Shown here: one piece after another, positions 1 to 6,990 of the stretch
Layout of the letters: each line of letters opens with the position of its first letter
Position numbering within the stretch: position 1 is the stretch's first letter
Assembly: GCA_946479895.1 (NCBI GenBank)
Contig: CAMLHT010000063.1
Location: 1-15,923, forward strand
Length of the DNA: 15,923 bases
Reading direction: 5' to 3'
Source: an uncultured Gemmatimonadota bacterium
GTDB taxonomy: Bacteria; Gemmatimonadota; Gemmatimonadetes; Gemmatimonadales; Gemmatimonadaceae
Program-made: the position numbers and the translations under genes
Notes under the pieces: generated by a model
Seen by the model: the letters and a program-made list of their open reading frames with translations, nothing else
Told to the model about the DNA's origin: nothing
The model's database searches: none

Positions 1-1487
1 CACTTGCTGAAGTAGGTCTCCACGTAGCGGTCGTCGTCGCCCCAGATCGTGCGGAGCATGGAGGGCCAGGGCTTCGTGAGGGCGAGCAGGCCGCCGCCGA
101 CGCCGATCTCCCGCCCCTTCACGTCGAGCAGCGCGGCGCTGTAGCCGGGAAGCGGCGTGGTCGCGCTGCCGGGCTTCGTTGCCGTGAGGCCGGGAAGCGG
201 TGAGATGACGATCGCGCCGGTCTCGGTCTGCCACCACGTGTCGACGACGGGACAGCGATTGCCGCCGATCTTCTCGCGATACCACATCCAGGCTTCGGGG
301 TTGATCGGCTCGCCGACGGAGCCGAGCAGGCGGAGGCGCGACAGGTCGTGCTTCGCGGGCCACTGGTCGCCCCATTTCATGAACGCGCGGATGGCCGTCG
401 GCGCGGTGTACAGGATGGTGACGCCATAGCGCTCGCAGATCTGCCAGAAGCGGTCGCGCTCGGGCCAGTCGGGCGCGCCCTCGTACATCACGCAGGTCGC
501 GCCGTTGGCGAGCGGGCCGTACACGAGGTAGGAGTGGCCGGTCACCCAGCCGACGTCGGCGGTGCACCAGAAGACGTCGTCTTCCTTGAGGTCGAACACC
601 AGCTTCGTGGTGGTCGTCACGCCGACGAGGTAGCCGGCGGTGGTGTGCACGATGCCCTTCGGCTTGCCGGTGGTGCCCGAGGTGTAGAGGATGTAGAGGA
701 CGTCCTCGGCATCCATCTGCTCGGGCTCGCACTCGGCCTCGGCCTCGTTCATGAGCCGGTGCCACCAGTGATCGCGGCCTTCCTTCATCGTGGCGAAGGC
801 CTCGTCTCCGCCCGCGCCCGGCCGGCGCTGGACGACGACGACGTGCCTGATGGAAGGCGTCTCTTCGATCGCCTTGTCGGCGTTGCGCTTGAGCGGGATG
901 ACCTGGCCGCGGCGGTAGCCGCCGTCGGCGGTGATGAGGACCTTGCACTCGGAGTCGTTGATGCGGTCGCGCAACGACTCGGGCGAGAATCCGCCGAACA
1001 CCACCGAGTGGATGGCGCCGATCCGCGTGCACGCGAGCATGGCGATCGCCACCTCGGGCACCAGGGGCATGTAGATCGCGACGCGATCGCCACGCTTCAC
1101 GCCCAGCTTCTTCAGGACGTTGGAGAACTTCCGGACTTCGGTGTAGAGGTCCCAGTAGGTGAGCGTCCGCCTGTCGCCCGGCTCTCCCTCCCACACGAGC
1201 GCCGCCTTGTTCCGGCGCCAGGTGTCGATGTGGCGGTCCACGCAGTTGACGGAGACGTTGAGCTTTCCGCCGGTGAACCATTTGGCGTGCGGCGGCTTCC
1301 ATTCGAGCACCTTGTTCCACTTCCGGAACCACTCGAGCTCCCCGGCCTGTTCAGCCCAGAAGGACTCCGGGTCGGCGTCGGCGCGCCTCCGGAGGGCATC
1401 GGTGGCGACGTGCGCCGCGGCCGCGAAGCCGGCCGGCGGCGGAAACTTGCGATTCTCCGTGAGGAGGGCGTCGATTTCGTTGCTCAT
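1..1487 (-). CDS. acs: Acetyl-CoA synthetase (AMP-forming), 3' end cut by window edge
   Basis: Activates acetate to acetyl-CoA through acetyl-AMP in the cytoplasm. It reads leftward from ATG at 1485-1487, and 495 residues are visible of the usual ~650. Seen: an N-terminal acetyl-CoA synthetase domain (about residues 15-80), the P-loop [11 protein letters not shown] at 268-278, and the adenylate motif DTWWQTETG at 416-424. The tryptophan pair in that motif is the narrow acyl pocket of acetate-specific enzymes, which favours Acs over propionyl- or longer-chain ligases. The C-terminal swivel domain, with the regulatory acetylated lysine, lies outside the window. The start is well fixed because translation from it matches the normal Acs N-terminus. 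It is divergent from ccmA across 38 bases and has a good sigma70-like promoter very close to the start codon. Large overlapping open frames on the other strand (for example 348-1766) are shadows. Confidence 0.97.
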   Translation of the reverse strand, partial: MSNEIDALLTENRKFPPPAGFAAAAHVATDALRRRADADPESFWAEQAGELEWFRKWNKVLEWKPPHAKWFTGGKLNVSVNCVDRHIDTWRRNKAALVWEGEPGDRRTLTYWDLYTEVRKFSNVLKKLGVKRGDRVAIYMPLVPEVAIAMLACTRIGAIHSVVFGGFSPESLRDRINDSECKVLITADGGYRRGQVIPLKRNADKAIEETPSIRHVVVVQRRPGAGGDEAFATMKEGRDHWWHRLMNEAEAECEPEQMDAEDVLYILYTSGTTGKPKGIVHTTAGYLVGVTTTTKLVFDLKEDDVFWCTADVGWVTGHSYLVYGPLANGATCVMYEGAPDWPERDRFWQICERYGVTILYTAPTAIRAFMKWGDQWPAKHDLSRLRLLGSVGEPINPEAWMWYREKIGGNRCPVVDTWWQTETGAIVISPLPGLTATKPGSATTPLPGYSAALLDVKGREIGVGGGLLALTKPWPSMLRTIWGDDDRYVETYFSK

Positions 1488-1493
1488 GAGTTT

Positions 1494-1522
1494 ATTGTAG
1501 CTCTCCGGGACGCTACCGTTAA
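1494..1522 (-). promoter_or_regulatory. Probable sigma70-type promoter of acs
   Basis: On the minus strand TTAACG (1522-1517, 4 of 6 matches to TTGACA) lies 17 bases before TACAAT (1499-1494, 5 of 6 matches to TATAAT). Only 6 bases separate TACAAT from the acs ATG, so transcription would start at or next to the ATG, giving a leaderless or nearly leaderless message. GGAGAG about 12 bases upstream of the ATG could be read as a ribosome site, but it is far away and would lie inside the promoter. The -35 element overlaps the presumed -10 of divergent ccmA. Inferred from sequence only. Confidence 0.5.
1514..1519 (+). promoter_or_regulatory. Possible -10 element of the ccm operon (leaderless arrangement)
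   Basis: TACCGT fits the TANNNT form and ends exactly 6 bases before the ccmA ATG at 1526, the same spacing as in front of acs and hemB. No convincing -35 is seen: the best is TTTATT at 1491-1496, 3 of 6 matches with 17-base spacing. No good Shine-Dalgarno sequence precedes ccmA. The element overlaps the acs -35 on the opposite strand, so the two promoters probably compete. Confidence 0.3.
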
Positions 1523-1525
1523 GAG

Positions 1526-2248
1526 ATGCTTCCCACCCTCGAAGCGACCGGGCTTTCCCGGCTCTTCGGCAGACACCGCGCCGTCGACGATGTCAGCTTC
1601 GCGCTCGCCGCGGGCGACTCGCTCGCACTGTTCGGGCCCAACGGGGCGGGAAAGACGACGCTGCTTCGGCTGCTTGCCGGGCTGCTGCGGCCGTCCTCGG
1701 GCCAGGCGATCATCAGCGGCGCCGACGTCCGCTCCGACACCACGGTCCGGGGGCGGGTCGGGCTGATCTCGCACCAGACCATGCTCTATCCCGCGCTGAC
1801 GGCCATCGAGAACGTCGAGTTCGCAGCGCGGCTGCATGGCGTCACCAACGCCCGCGCCGCGGCGACCACGGCGCTCGAGACGATGGGCATCGCGGAGCGC
1901 GGCGGCTCGCTGGTGATGACGCTCAGCCGCGGGATGCAGCAGCGGGTCTCGATCGCGCGGGCGATCGTGCACGCGCCGGCCGTGCTCCTCCTCGACGAGC
2001 CGTACACCGGGCTCGACGCCAACGGCGCCGCGGCGCTCTCGCGCATGCTGCACGAGCTGCGGGGGCGCGGGTCGACGCTCGTCCTGGTGACGCACAACAT
2101 CGGCGAGGGCCTCGCGGTGGCGACCCAGGCGGCGATCATGATGGCCGGCCGCTTCACGCGCACGCTGGCCACCGCGGGTGTCGACGCCGAGCGGTTCGCC
2201 GCGGAGTATCGCGCGGAAGTCGGCGCGGAAGACGTCGTCGCCGCCTGA
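1526..2248 (+). CDS. ccmA: Heme exporter / cytochrome c biogenesis ABC ATP-binding protein CcmA
   Basis: ATPase subunit of the CcmABCD complex, which works with CcmC to load heme onto the chaperone CcmE and release it for c-type cytochrome assembly. It is 240 residues long. Visible motifs: Walker A GPNGAGKT at 37-44, Q-loop Q84 in ISHQTMLYP, signature LSRGMQQR at 133-140 (a variant of LSGGQ seen in this subgroup), Walker B VLLLDEP at 153-159, D-loop GLD at 162-164 and the H-loop histidine H190. The family call rests on the following CcmB and CcmC genes, because the ATPase alone would only be a generic ABC protein. Its TGA and the ccmB ATG share one base (TGATG), which implies translational coupling. 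CcmE, F, G and H are not in the window. Confidence 0.9.
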   Translation: MLPTLEATGLSRLFGRHRAVDDVSFALAAGDSLALFGPNGAGKTTLLRLLAGLLRPSSGQAIISGADVRSDTTVRGRVGLISHQTMLYPALTAIENVEFAARLHGVTNARAAATTALETMGIAERGGSLVMTLSRGMQQRVSIARAIVHAPAVLLLDEPYTGLDANGAAALSRMLHELRGRGSTLVLVTHNIGEGLAVATQAAIMMAGRFTRTLATAGVDAERFAAEYRAEVGAEDVVAA

Positions 2249-2931
2249 TGGGACCTTCGATCTTCAGGGCCGCGTGGCTCGTGGCGCGGAAGGACCTCGC
2301 GATCGAGCTGCGGACGCGGACCGCCTTCATCTCGTCGGTCGTGTTCTCGATGCTGGGGCTCGCGATCTTCTACTTCGCGTGGTCGCCCACGGCGGTCGCT
2401 CCGGCCAATCTCGCCCCGGGCGTCGTCTGGGTGGTGTTCACCCTGGCGGCGATCCTCGCGGTGCAGCGGTCCTTCACGATCGAGCAGGTGGAGCGGGCGG
2501 GGGACGCGCTGCTGGTGTCACCCATCGACCGCGAGGCGATCTATCTCGGGAAGGCGGTCGCGAACGTTATCTTCGTGGGAGCGATCCAGCTGGTCACGGT
2601 TCCCGTCGCGGCGCTGTTCTACGGCCTGCCGTTCGGGGACACCGTCCCGACGATGCTGGGCATCGGCGCCCTGGCGACGATCGGACTGGTCTCGGTCGGA
2701 ACGCTCTTCGCGTCGATGGCGGTGAACTCGCGGATGGCGGAGCTGTTGCTGCCGCTCCTCAGTCTGCCGTTCTTTCTGCCGGTGGTGATGGCGGCGGGTC
2801 AGTCGACCCAGCGACTCATCGCCGGCCGGCCGCTCGCCGAATCGATCGGGTGGCTCAAGCTGCTCGTCGCGTTCGACCTCGTCTTTCTCGTCGCCTGCAC
2901 CCTCGCTTTTCCGTACACCCTCGAAGAATGA
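2248..2931 (+). CDS. ccmB: Heme exporter membrane permease CcmB
   Basis: Membrane permease partner of CcmA in the cytochrome c maturation complex. It is 227 residues, the usual length for CcmB. Seen: an N-terminal amphipathic stretch with basic and acidic residues (VARKDLAIELRTR, about 12-24) typical of the family, followed by about six hydrophobic segments (roughly 27-45, 55-74, 100-125, 132-160, 165-185 and 203-222). The segment QVERAGDALLVSPIDREAIY (about 80-99) is a conserved cytoplasmic loop type in CcmB. It starts at ATG 2248, overlapping the ccmA stop by one base, and its TGA overlaps the ccmC ATG by four bases (ATGA). Confidence 0.92.
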   Translation: MGPSIFRAAWLVARKDLAIELRTRTAFISSVVFSMLGLAIFYFAWSPTAVAPANLAPGVVWVVFTLAAILAVQRSFTIEQVERAGDALLVSPIDREAIYLGKAVANVIFVGAIQLVTVPVAALFYGLPFGDTVPTMLGIGALATIGLVSVGTLFASMAVNSRMAELLLPLLSLPFFLPVVMAAGQSTQRLIAGRPLAESIGWLKLLVAFDLVFLVACTLAFPYTLEE

Positions 2932-3644
2932 CCATCGCCAGCACCCCCACTTCCTCGCGCGAGCTCCGCCCGGTGATCGACTGGCTGTTCTGGGTCGCGG
3001 TCCTCGCGGTCGTGGCGACGTACGCGCGGGCCATCTGGTTCACGCCGGTCGAGGCGGTGCAGGGACCGTCGCAGAAGATCTTCTACATCCACGTCCCGGC
3101 GGTGCTCGGCGGGTACCTCGCGTTCGGCACGCTGGCGATCATGTCGATCGTGCACCTCTGGCTGCGGGAGGAGCGCGCCGACCGGATGGCGGCTGCGGCC
3201 GGCGAGATCGCGGTGCTGTTCTTCAGCGTCGTGCTGATCACGGGATCCATCTACGCCAAGGTCATCTGGGGCGCGTGGTGGGTCTGGGAGCTCAGGCTCA
3301 CGCTGACGCTGCTGCTGTGGTTCCTCGGCGTCGGCTACCTGGTGATGCGCGGCGCGATCGAGGATCCGATGATGCGCGCGCGCTTCTGCGCCGTGCTGGG
3401 GATCCTCCAGGTCGTGCTGATCCCCTTCGTGCACCTGAGCGTGTACTTCGTCCGCGACCACATGCACCCGATGCCGGTGGTGATGAAGCCGGACAAGCCC
3501 TCGCTGCCGCCCGAGATGCTGCTGACCTTCGTCATGTCGACCGTCGCGTTCCTGCTGCTGTCGATCGCGCTGATGCGGGCGCGCTACCGCTACACGCTGC
3601 TGCGCGAGGCGGCGGATGCCGTCGAGCAGGGAGGAGTCGCCTGA
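2928..3644 (+). CDS. ccmC: Heme-handling protein CcmC
   Basis: Integral membrane protein that presents heme to CcmE on the periplasmic side. It is 238 residues with six predicted membrane segments. The family hallmark tryptophan-rich motif is clear: WGAWWVW at 114-120 followed by E121-LRLT, where most homologues have D instead of E121. The two conserved axial histidines are present: H55 in FYIHVPA and H169 in PFVHLSVYF. The region up to H180, with DHMHP, lengthens the second periplasmic loop. The start at ATG 2928 overlaps the ccmB stop by four bases. A longer reading frame runs upstream into ccmB, but homology begins only here. The stop shares one base with the ccmD start. Confidence 0.95.
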   Translation: MTIASTPTSSRELRPVIDWLFWVAVLAVVATYARAIWFTPVEAVQGPSQKIFYIHVPAVLGGYLAFGTLAIMSIVHLWLREERADRMAAAAGEIAVLFFSVVLITGSIYAKVIWGAWWVWELRLTLTLLLWFLGVGYLVMRGAIEDPMMRARFCAVLGILQVVLIPFVHLSVYFVRDHMHPMPVVMKPDKPSLPPEMLLTFVMSTVAFLLLSIALMRARYRYTLLREAADAVEQGGVA

Positions 3645-3784
3645 TGCGTGACATCCAGACGGTCACGGAATACTTCCACGCGGTGTACGTGCTCGCGGCC
3701 CTGATCTTCGGCGGCTACGCCGCGGGCATCGTGGTCGCGGCGCGAAAGGCGCGGGCCCGGCTCGAGTCGGCCGGCCGGCGGTGA
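3644..3784 (+). CDS. ccmD: Small CcmD-like membrane protein
   Basis: A 46-residue protein starting at ATG 3644, overlapping the ccmC stop by one base (TGATG) and ending where the next gene begins (GTGA). It has the CcmD layout: a short N-terminal stretch with aromatic residues (EYFHAVYV, about 9-16), one membrane helix (about 14-33), then a basic tail RKARARLESAGRR. CcmD releases holo-CcmE from the CcmABC complex. Sequence conservation in this family is slight, so the call rests on size, topology, charge pattern and position directly after ccmC. A longer frame beginning at 3275 inside ccmC contains this gene, but its upstream part is a shadow of ccmC. Confidence 0.82.
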   Translation: MRDIQTVTEYFHAVYVLAALIFGGYAAGIVVAARKARARLESAGRR

Positions 3785-5328
3785 CGGGCGGCGTCGGCCC
3801 GGGCATCGTCTATCTCGTCGGTGCCGGACCCGGTGATCCGGGCCTGATCACCGTCCGCGGCAGGGAGCTGCTGGACGACTGCGACGCGATCGTGCACGAC
3901 GCGCTCGCGAACCCCGCGCTGCTGTCCCGCGCGCGCGCGAATGCCCGGGTGGAGCTGATCGATGCCGGCAAGCGAGGCGGCGCGTCGGAGTCGGCGAAAC
4001 AGGACGACATCAACGCGACGCTCATCGCGCTGGCGCGCCAGGGCAAGCGCGTGGTGCGCCTCAAGGGCGGCGATCCGTTCGTGTTCGGCCGAGGAAGCGA
4101 GGAAGCGCAGGCGCTCGCCCGCGCCGGAATTCCGTTCGAGGTCGTTCCCGGCGTCACCGCCGGCATCGCGGCGCCGGCCTACGCCGGCATTCCGGTCACC
4201 CACCGCGGCCTGGCGACGTCGGTCACCTTCGTCACCGGCCACGAAGATCCGTCGAAGCCGTCGACGACGGTGGACTGGACCGCGATGGCGAAGAACGCCG
4301 CCACGGGCACGGTGGTGCTCTACATGGGAGTGAAGACACTGCCCGCCATCTCGGCGGCGCTCATCGGCGCCGGCCTGGACGCCGACACGCCGGCAGCGGC
4401 AGTGCAGTGGGGCACTCACCCCGGGCAGCGAACCGTGGTCGCCACGATCGGGACTCTCTCTGAGCGCGCGACACGGGAGGGCCTGACCGCGCCGGTGATC
4501 TCCGTCATCGGGCGGTCCGTCGGTTTGCGCGACGAGATCTCGTGGTTCGAGTCGAGGCCCCTGTTCGGCAAGCGGGTCGTCGTCACGCGCGCGACCGCGA
4601 TGCCCGGCACACTGGCTGACCTGCTGCGCGCGCGGGGCGCGTACGTGATCGAGGCGCCTTCGACCGCCATCGAGGCTCTCGACCCGGCCGCGATCGACGA
4701 GGCAGTCCAGCAGCTCGCATCGTACGACTGGCTGGTGCTGACGAGCGTCGTCGGCGTCAGGTTCTTCCGGGAGGCGCTCGATCGAGCTGGCCTCGATACG
4801 CGGTCACTGGCGTCCACGGACATCGCGGTCATCGGCCCCTCGACCGCACGGGCGCTCGGCGAGATGGGCCTCAAGCCGGACCTCGTGCCTCCGCGGTTCG
4901 TCGCCGAGTCGCTGCTGGAGGTCATGCGCGCCACGGAGGGCATGCGAGGCGCGCGGGTCCTGTATGCCGGAGCGGAAGACGCGCGTCCGGTCCTGGCGGA
5001 CGGGCTCCGAGAGCTCGGCGCGATCGTCGACGTCGTCGCGACCTATCGCTCGCGCATCGTGAGCGAAGGCCCGGAGGTGGAAGCCCTGCGCGCGGATCTC
5101 GACCGCCGCGGCGCCGATTTCGTGACCTTCACTTCCGCCTCGTCCGTCAGCGGCTTCGTGGCGCAGGTCGGCGCGGACCGCGCGGCGAAGGTGAACGCCA
5201 TCTCGATCGGCCCGGTGACCTCCGCCGCCGCCCGCGAGGCGGGCATCACGGTCGTGGCGGAAGCCGCGGCGGCGACGATTCCCGGAGTAGTCGAAGCCCT
5301 CACAGCGGCGGTTGCGCGCAACGGCTGA
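3781..5328 (+). CDS. cobA-hemD: Fused uroporphyrinogen-III C-methyltransferase / uroporphyrinogen-III synthase (CobA-HemD)
   Basis: A 515-residue bifunctional protein. Residues about 8-250 are SUMT (CobA), which methylates uroporphyrinogen III to precorrin-2 on the siroheme/B12 branch. Motifs are VGAGPGDPGLIT at 13-24, RLKGGDPFVFGRGSEE at 93-108 and HRGLATSVTFVTGH at 141-154. Residues about 259-515 are HemD, which cyclises hydroxymethylbilane to uroporphyrinogen III. That half begins RPLFGKRVVVTRA and contains the family stretches LVLTSVVGVRFF and FVTFTSASSVSGF. HemD is poorly conserved, but the fold pattern and fusion are familiar. It starts with GTG 3781, which overlaps the ccmD TGA by four bases. 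The fusion puts synthesis and the first branch-point use of uroporphyrinogen III on one polypeptide. Confidence 0.95.
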   Translation: MTGGVGPGIVYLVGAGPGDPGLITVRGRELLDDCDAIVHDALANPALLSRARANARVELIDAGKRGGASESAKQDDINATLIALARQGKRVVRLKGGDPFVFGRGSEEAQALARAGIPFEVVPGVTAGIAAPAYAGIPVTHRGLATSVTFVTGHEDPSKPSTTVDWTAMAKNAATGTVVLYMGVKTLPAISAALIGAGLDADTPAAAVQWGTHPGQRTVVATIGTLSERATREGLTAPVISVIGRSVGLRDEISWFESRPLFGKRVVVTRATAMPGTLADLLRARGAYVIEAPSTAIEALDPAAIDEAVQQLASYDWLVLTSVVGVRFFREALDRAGLDTRSLASTDIAVIGPSTARALGEMGLKPDLVPPRFVAESLLEVMRATEGMRGARVLYAGAEDARPVLADGLRELGAIVDVVATYRSRIVSEGPEVEALRADLDRRGADFVTFTSASSVSGFVAQVGADRAAKVNAISIGPVTSAAAREAGITVVAEAAAATIPGVVEALTAAVARNG

Positions 5329-5372
5329 GCTCAGATCAGGCACGTGCTGTGCTCCGGTGGTACCTACCTGAC

Positions 5373-5380
5373 AAGGAGGA
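5373..5380 (+). promoter_or_regulatory. Strong ribosome binding site deciding the zinc-finger gene start
   Basis: AAGGAGGA is nearly a full anti-16S match and ends four bases before ATG 5385. It is the clearest Shine-Dalgarno sequence in the window; most neighbouring genes use overlap coupling or have weak sites. It fixes the start of the following small gene at 5385 instead of the in-frame upstream start near 5349. Confidence 0.85.
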
Positions 5381-5384
5381 CCAA

Positions 5385-5657
5385 ATGGCACACACGCATG
5401 AGTTCGACTGCATCGTCTGCGGCGCGCATTTCGACGACGAGAAGACGCTTCAGCATCACAACCAGGAGAAGCACACGACGCATCGCGCTCTCGATCCCAG
5501 CGCTCCGGCGGAGCCGATGGGCACCGAAAAGGCGCGCGGGGGCATCCGGGCGAGGGAGAACAATCCGTCGGCTCCGAAGCGTCCCACGGCGACTCCGCGG
5601 TACGGATCGGCCGGCGGTGGCGGAGCGGAGTATGAGCCGGGGCCGGAAAAGGATTAG
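5385..5657 (+). CDS. Small single Cys2-His2 zinc-finger protein of unknown function
   Basis: A 90-residue protein. Residues 7-30 form a classical zinc finger with spacing C-X2-C-X3-F-X5-L-X2-H-X4-H: C9, C12, F16, L22, H25, H30. Every core position of the eukaryote-type consensus is present. The rest (about 31-90) is low complexity and likely disordered, rich in Pro, Gly, Ala and charged residues, with PSAPAEP, RARENNPSAPKRP and a GGGG run near the end. The start is set by AAGGAGGA. It lies 56 bases after cobA-hemD and before hemC, inside the heme gene run. A single finger rarely suffices for specific DNA binding, so RNA, protein or zinc/heme-related binding are all open. The coding call is firm; the role is unknown. 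Confidence 0.85.
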   Translation: MAHTHEFDCIVCGAHFDDEKTLQHHNQEKHTTHRALDPSAPAEPMGTEKARGGIRARENNPSAPKRPTATPRYGSAGGGGAEYEPGPEKD

Positions 5658-5784
5658 GTGATCGCGGGATAGCGGATGGTCCAGTCATCCGCTTCCCGCC
5701 ATGAATCGATCCCTGTTGCAACGATCCGATGTCGGCGCCCGCGGATGCCACGCGCATCTTCGGGCGCCTTCAACGGATCGGGTC

Positions 5785-5979
5785 ATGGAAGACATCTCGG
5801 AAGACGAGCTGCGCGAGCTGACGCGCAAGGCAGGAAAGCTGGCGGACGCGATCGCGAAAGCGGCGAAGGACATGCCGCCCGATCATGCAAGGCGCCTGGG
5901 CAGGGCCATGGACAGCACGTTCGTCAACCTGGTTCAGGCGCTCGACGTCCACCGGAGGAGTCGTCGCCAGCCGCCCTGA
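5785..5979 (+). CDS. Small helical hypothetical protein
   Basis: A 64-residue frame from ATG 5785 to TGA 5977-5979, not recognised. It starts MEDISEDELRELTRKAGKLA and looks like one or two amphipathic helices rich in Glu, Lys, Arg and Ala, with a short second helix around FVNLVQALDVHRR and a very basic end. An in-frame ATG at 5701 would give 92 residues, but that extra N-terminus (with RSDVGARGCHAHLRAP) lacks coding character, so the shorter start is preferred. No strong ribosome site precedes it. It sits 41 bases before hemC and in the same direction. A real gene is likely but not certain. Confidence 0.5.
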   Translation: MEDISEDELRELTRKAGKLADAIAKAAKDMPPDHARRLGRAMDSTFVNLVQALDVHRRSRRQPP

Positions 5980-6020
5980 CGCTGGACACCGCGGTCGGGG
6001 TCCAGGCATTTTGCGGCATC

Positions 6021-6971
6021 GTGAAATCCGCGCAAACCTTTCGCATCGCGACGCGATCCTCCGAGCTGGCGCTGCGACAGGCTCGCATGGTCGCCGACCG
6101 CCTTCGCTCCGCGGGAGTCGAGTCGGAGCTCGTCACCTACAAGACGGCCGGCGACCGCAATCTCGCCCAGCCCCTCTCGGAGATCGGGGCGAAGGGCCTG
6201 TTCACCAAGGAGCTCGAGGACGATCTCGCGCGCGGCAAGGTTCACTGCTGCGTGCATTCGCTGAAGGACCTGCCGACCGCGATGCCGGAAGGGCTGGAGC
6301 TCGCCGCCCTGCTGCCGCGCGAAGATCCGCGCGACGTGCTCGTCGTGAACCACCTGATCGGCGCGAGCTCCATCGCCGAGCTGCCGCGTGGATCCCGGGT
6401 CGGAACGTCGAGCCTTCGGCGTCGGGCGCAGCTCCTCTCCCTTCGCCGCGACCTCGACGTGGTCGAGCTGCGCGGGAACGTTCCCACGCGCGTGCGAAAG
6501 GTGGACGAGGGGCAGGTGCACGCGGCGATCCTGGCCGCGGCGGGCCTGCACCGGCTCGACATTCACCAGCGCATTTCGGCATATCTCGACGCGCCGGCAT
6601 GGCTTCCGGCCGCGGGGCAGGGAGCGATCGCCGTGCAGGTGCGGTCCGATGACTCCTGGGCAGCGAAGGTCGCGCGCGCGCTGAACGACTCCGCGACCCA
6701 GACGGCGACGCGCGCCGAGCGGGCGTTTCTCGCCGCGCTGGAAGGGGGCTGCCAGGTGCCGATCGGCTCGCTCGGGACGGATGGCGAGCTTCACGGCTTC
6801 ATCTCGTCGCTGGACGGCACGCGCGTGGTGCGCGGCCGGACCGCCCTCGACGGCAAGGACCCGGAAGCGAGCGGGCGGGCACTCGCCGAGCAGCTTCGCC
6901 GCGACGGTGGGGCCGAAGTCCTCGCGGGGCTTCAGCGGGCCGACCGGGTTCCGGCGCCGCAACCGGAATAG
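6021..6971 (+). CDS. hemC: Hydroxymethylbilane synthase (porphobilinogen deaminase)
   Basis: Joins four porphobilinogen units into hydroxymethylbilane, the substrate of the HemD half encoded upstream. It is 316 residues from GTG 6021. Motifs: ATRSSELALRQA near the N-terminus, VHSLKDLPT with catalytic Asp D83, GTSSLRRRAQL at 128-138, LRGNVPTRVRK at 150-160, and EGGCQVPIG with C244, the attachment point of the dipyrromethane cofactor. The reading frame stays open upstream to 5676, but family similarity starts just after the GTG (SAQTFRIATRSSEL), so the shorter form is used. The length is normal. The gap to hemB is 19 bases. Confidence 0.97.
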   Translation: MKSAQTFRIATRSSELALRQARMVADRLRSAGVESELVTYKTAGDRNLAQPLSEIGAKGLFTKELEDDLARGKVHCCVHSLKDLPTAMPEGLELAALLPREDPRDVLVVNHLIGASSIAELPRGSRVGTSSLRRRAQLLSLRRDLDVVELRGNVPTRVRKVDEGQVHAAILAAAGLHRLDIHQRISAYLDAPAWLPAAGQGAIAVQVRSDDSWAAKVARALNDSATQTATRAERAFLAALEGGCQVPIGSLGTDGELHGFISSLDGTRVVRGRTALDGKDPEASGRALAEQLRRDGGAEVLAGLQRADRVPAPQPE

Positions 6972-6978
6972 GGGCGCC

Positions 6979-6984
6979 TATCTT
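6979..6984 (+). promoter_or_regulatory. Possible internal -10 element for hemB
   Basis: TATCTT lies in the 19-base gap between hemC and hemB and ends exactly 6 bases before the hemB ATG. This matches the TANNNT-N6-start arrangement in front of acs and ccmA. No -35 match is visible at 17 bases upstream, and no Shine-Dalgarno sequence lies at a normal distance. It may allow hemB to be made from a leaderless message independently of the upstream genes. Confidence 0.3.
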
Positions 6985-6990
6985 TCGCCG

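Noticed and set aside
348..1766. Long plus-strand open frame (472 codons) opposite acs
   Set aside because: Antisense to a clear acetyl-CoA synthetase; the product is low-complexity Val/Gly/Arg/Asp-rich and runs into ccmA in another frame. Such shadows are expected at this GC content.
1922..1945. CcmA signature LSRGM instead of LSGGQ as a sign of an inactive ATPase
   Set aside because: Walker A, Walker B, Q-loop and H-loop are intact, and SRGM-type signatures are common in this ABC subgroup.
5340..5356. CACGTG palindrome before the zinc-finger gene as an operator
   Set aside because: Arms extend imperfectly, and a six-base GC-rich palindrome is expected by chance at this frequency.
5676..6020. 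N-terminal extension of hemC
   Set aside because: The frame is open but its translation lacks hemC similarity and overlaps the small ORF at 5785-5979 in another frame; family similarity begins just after GTG 6021.
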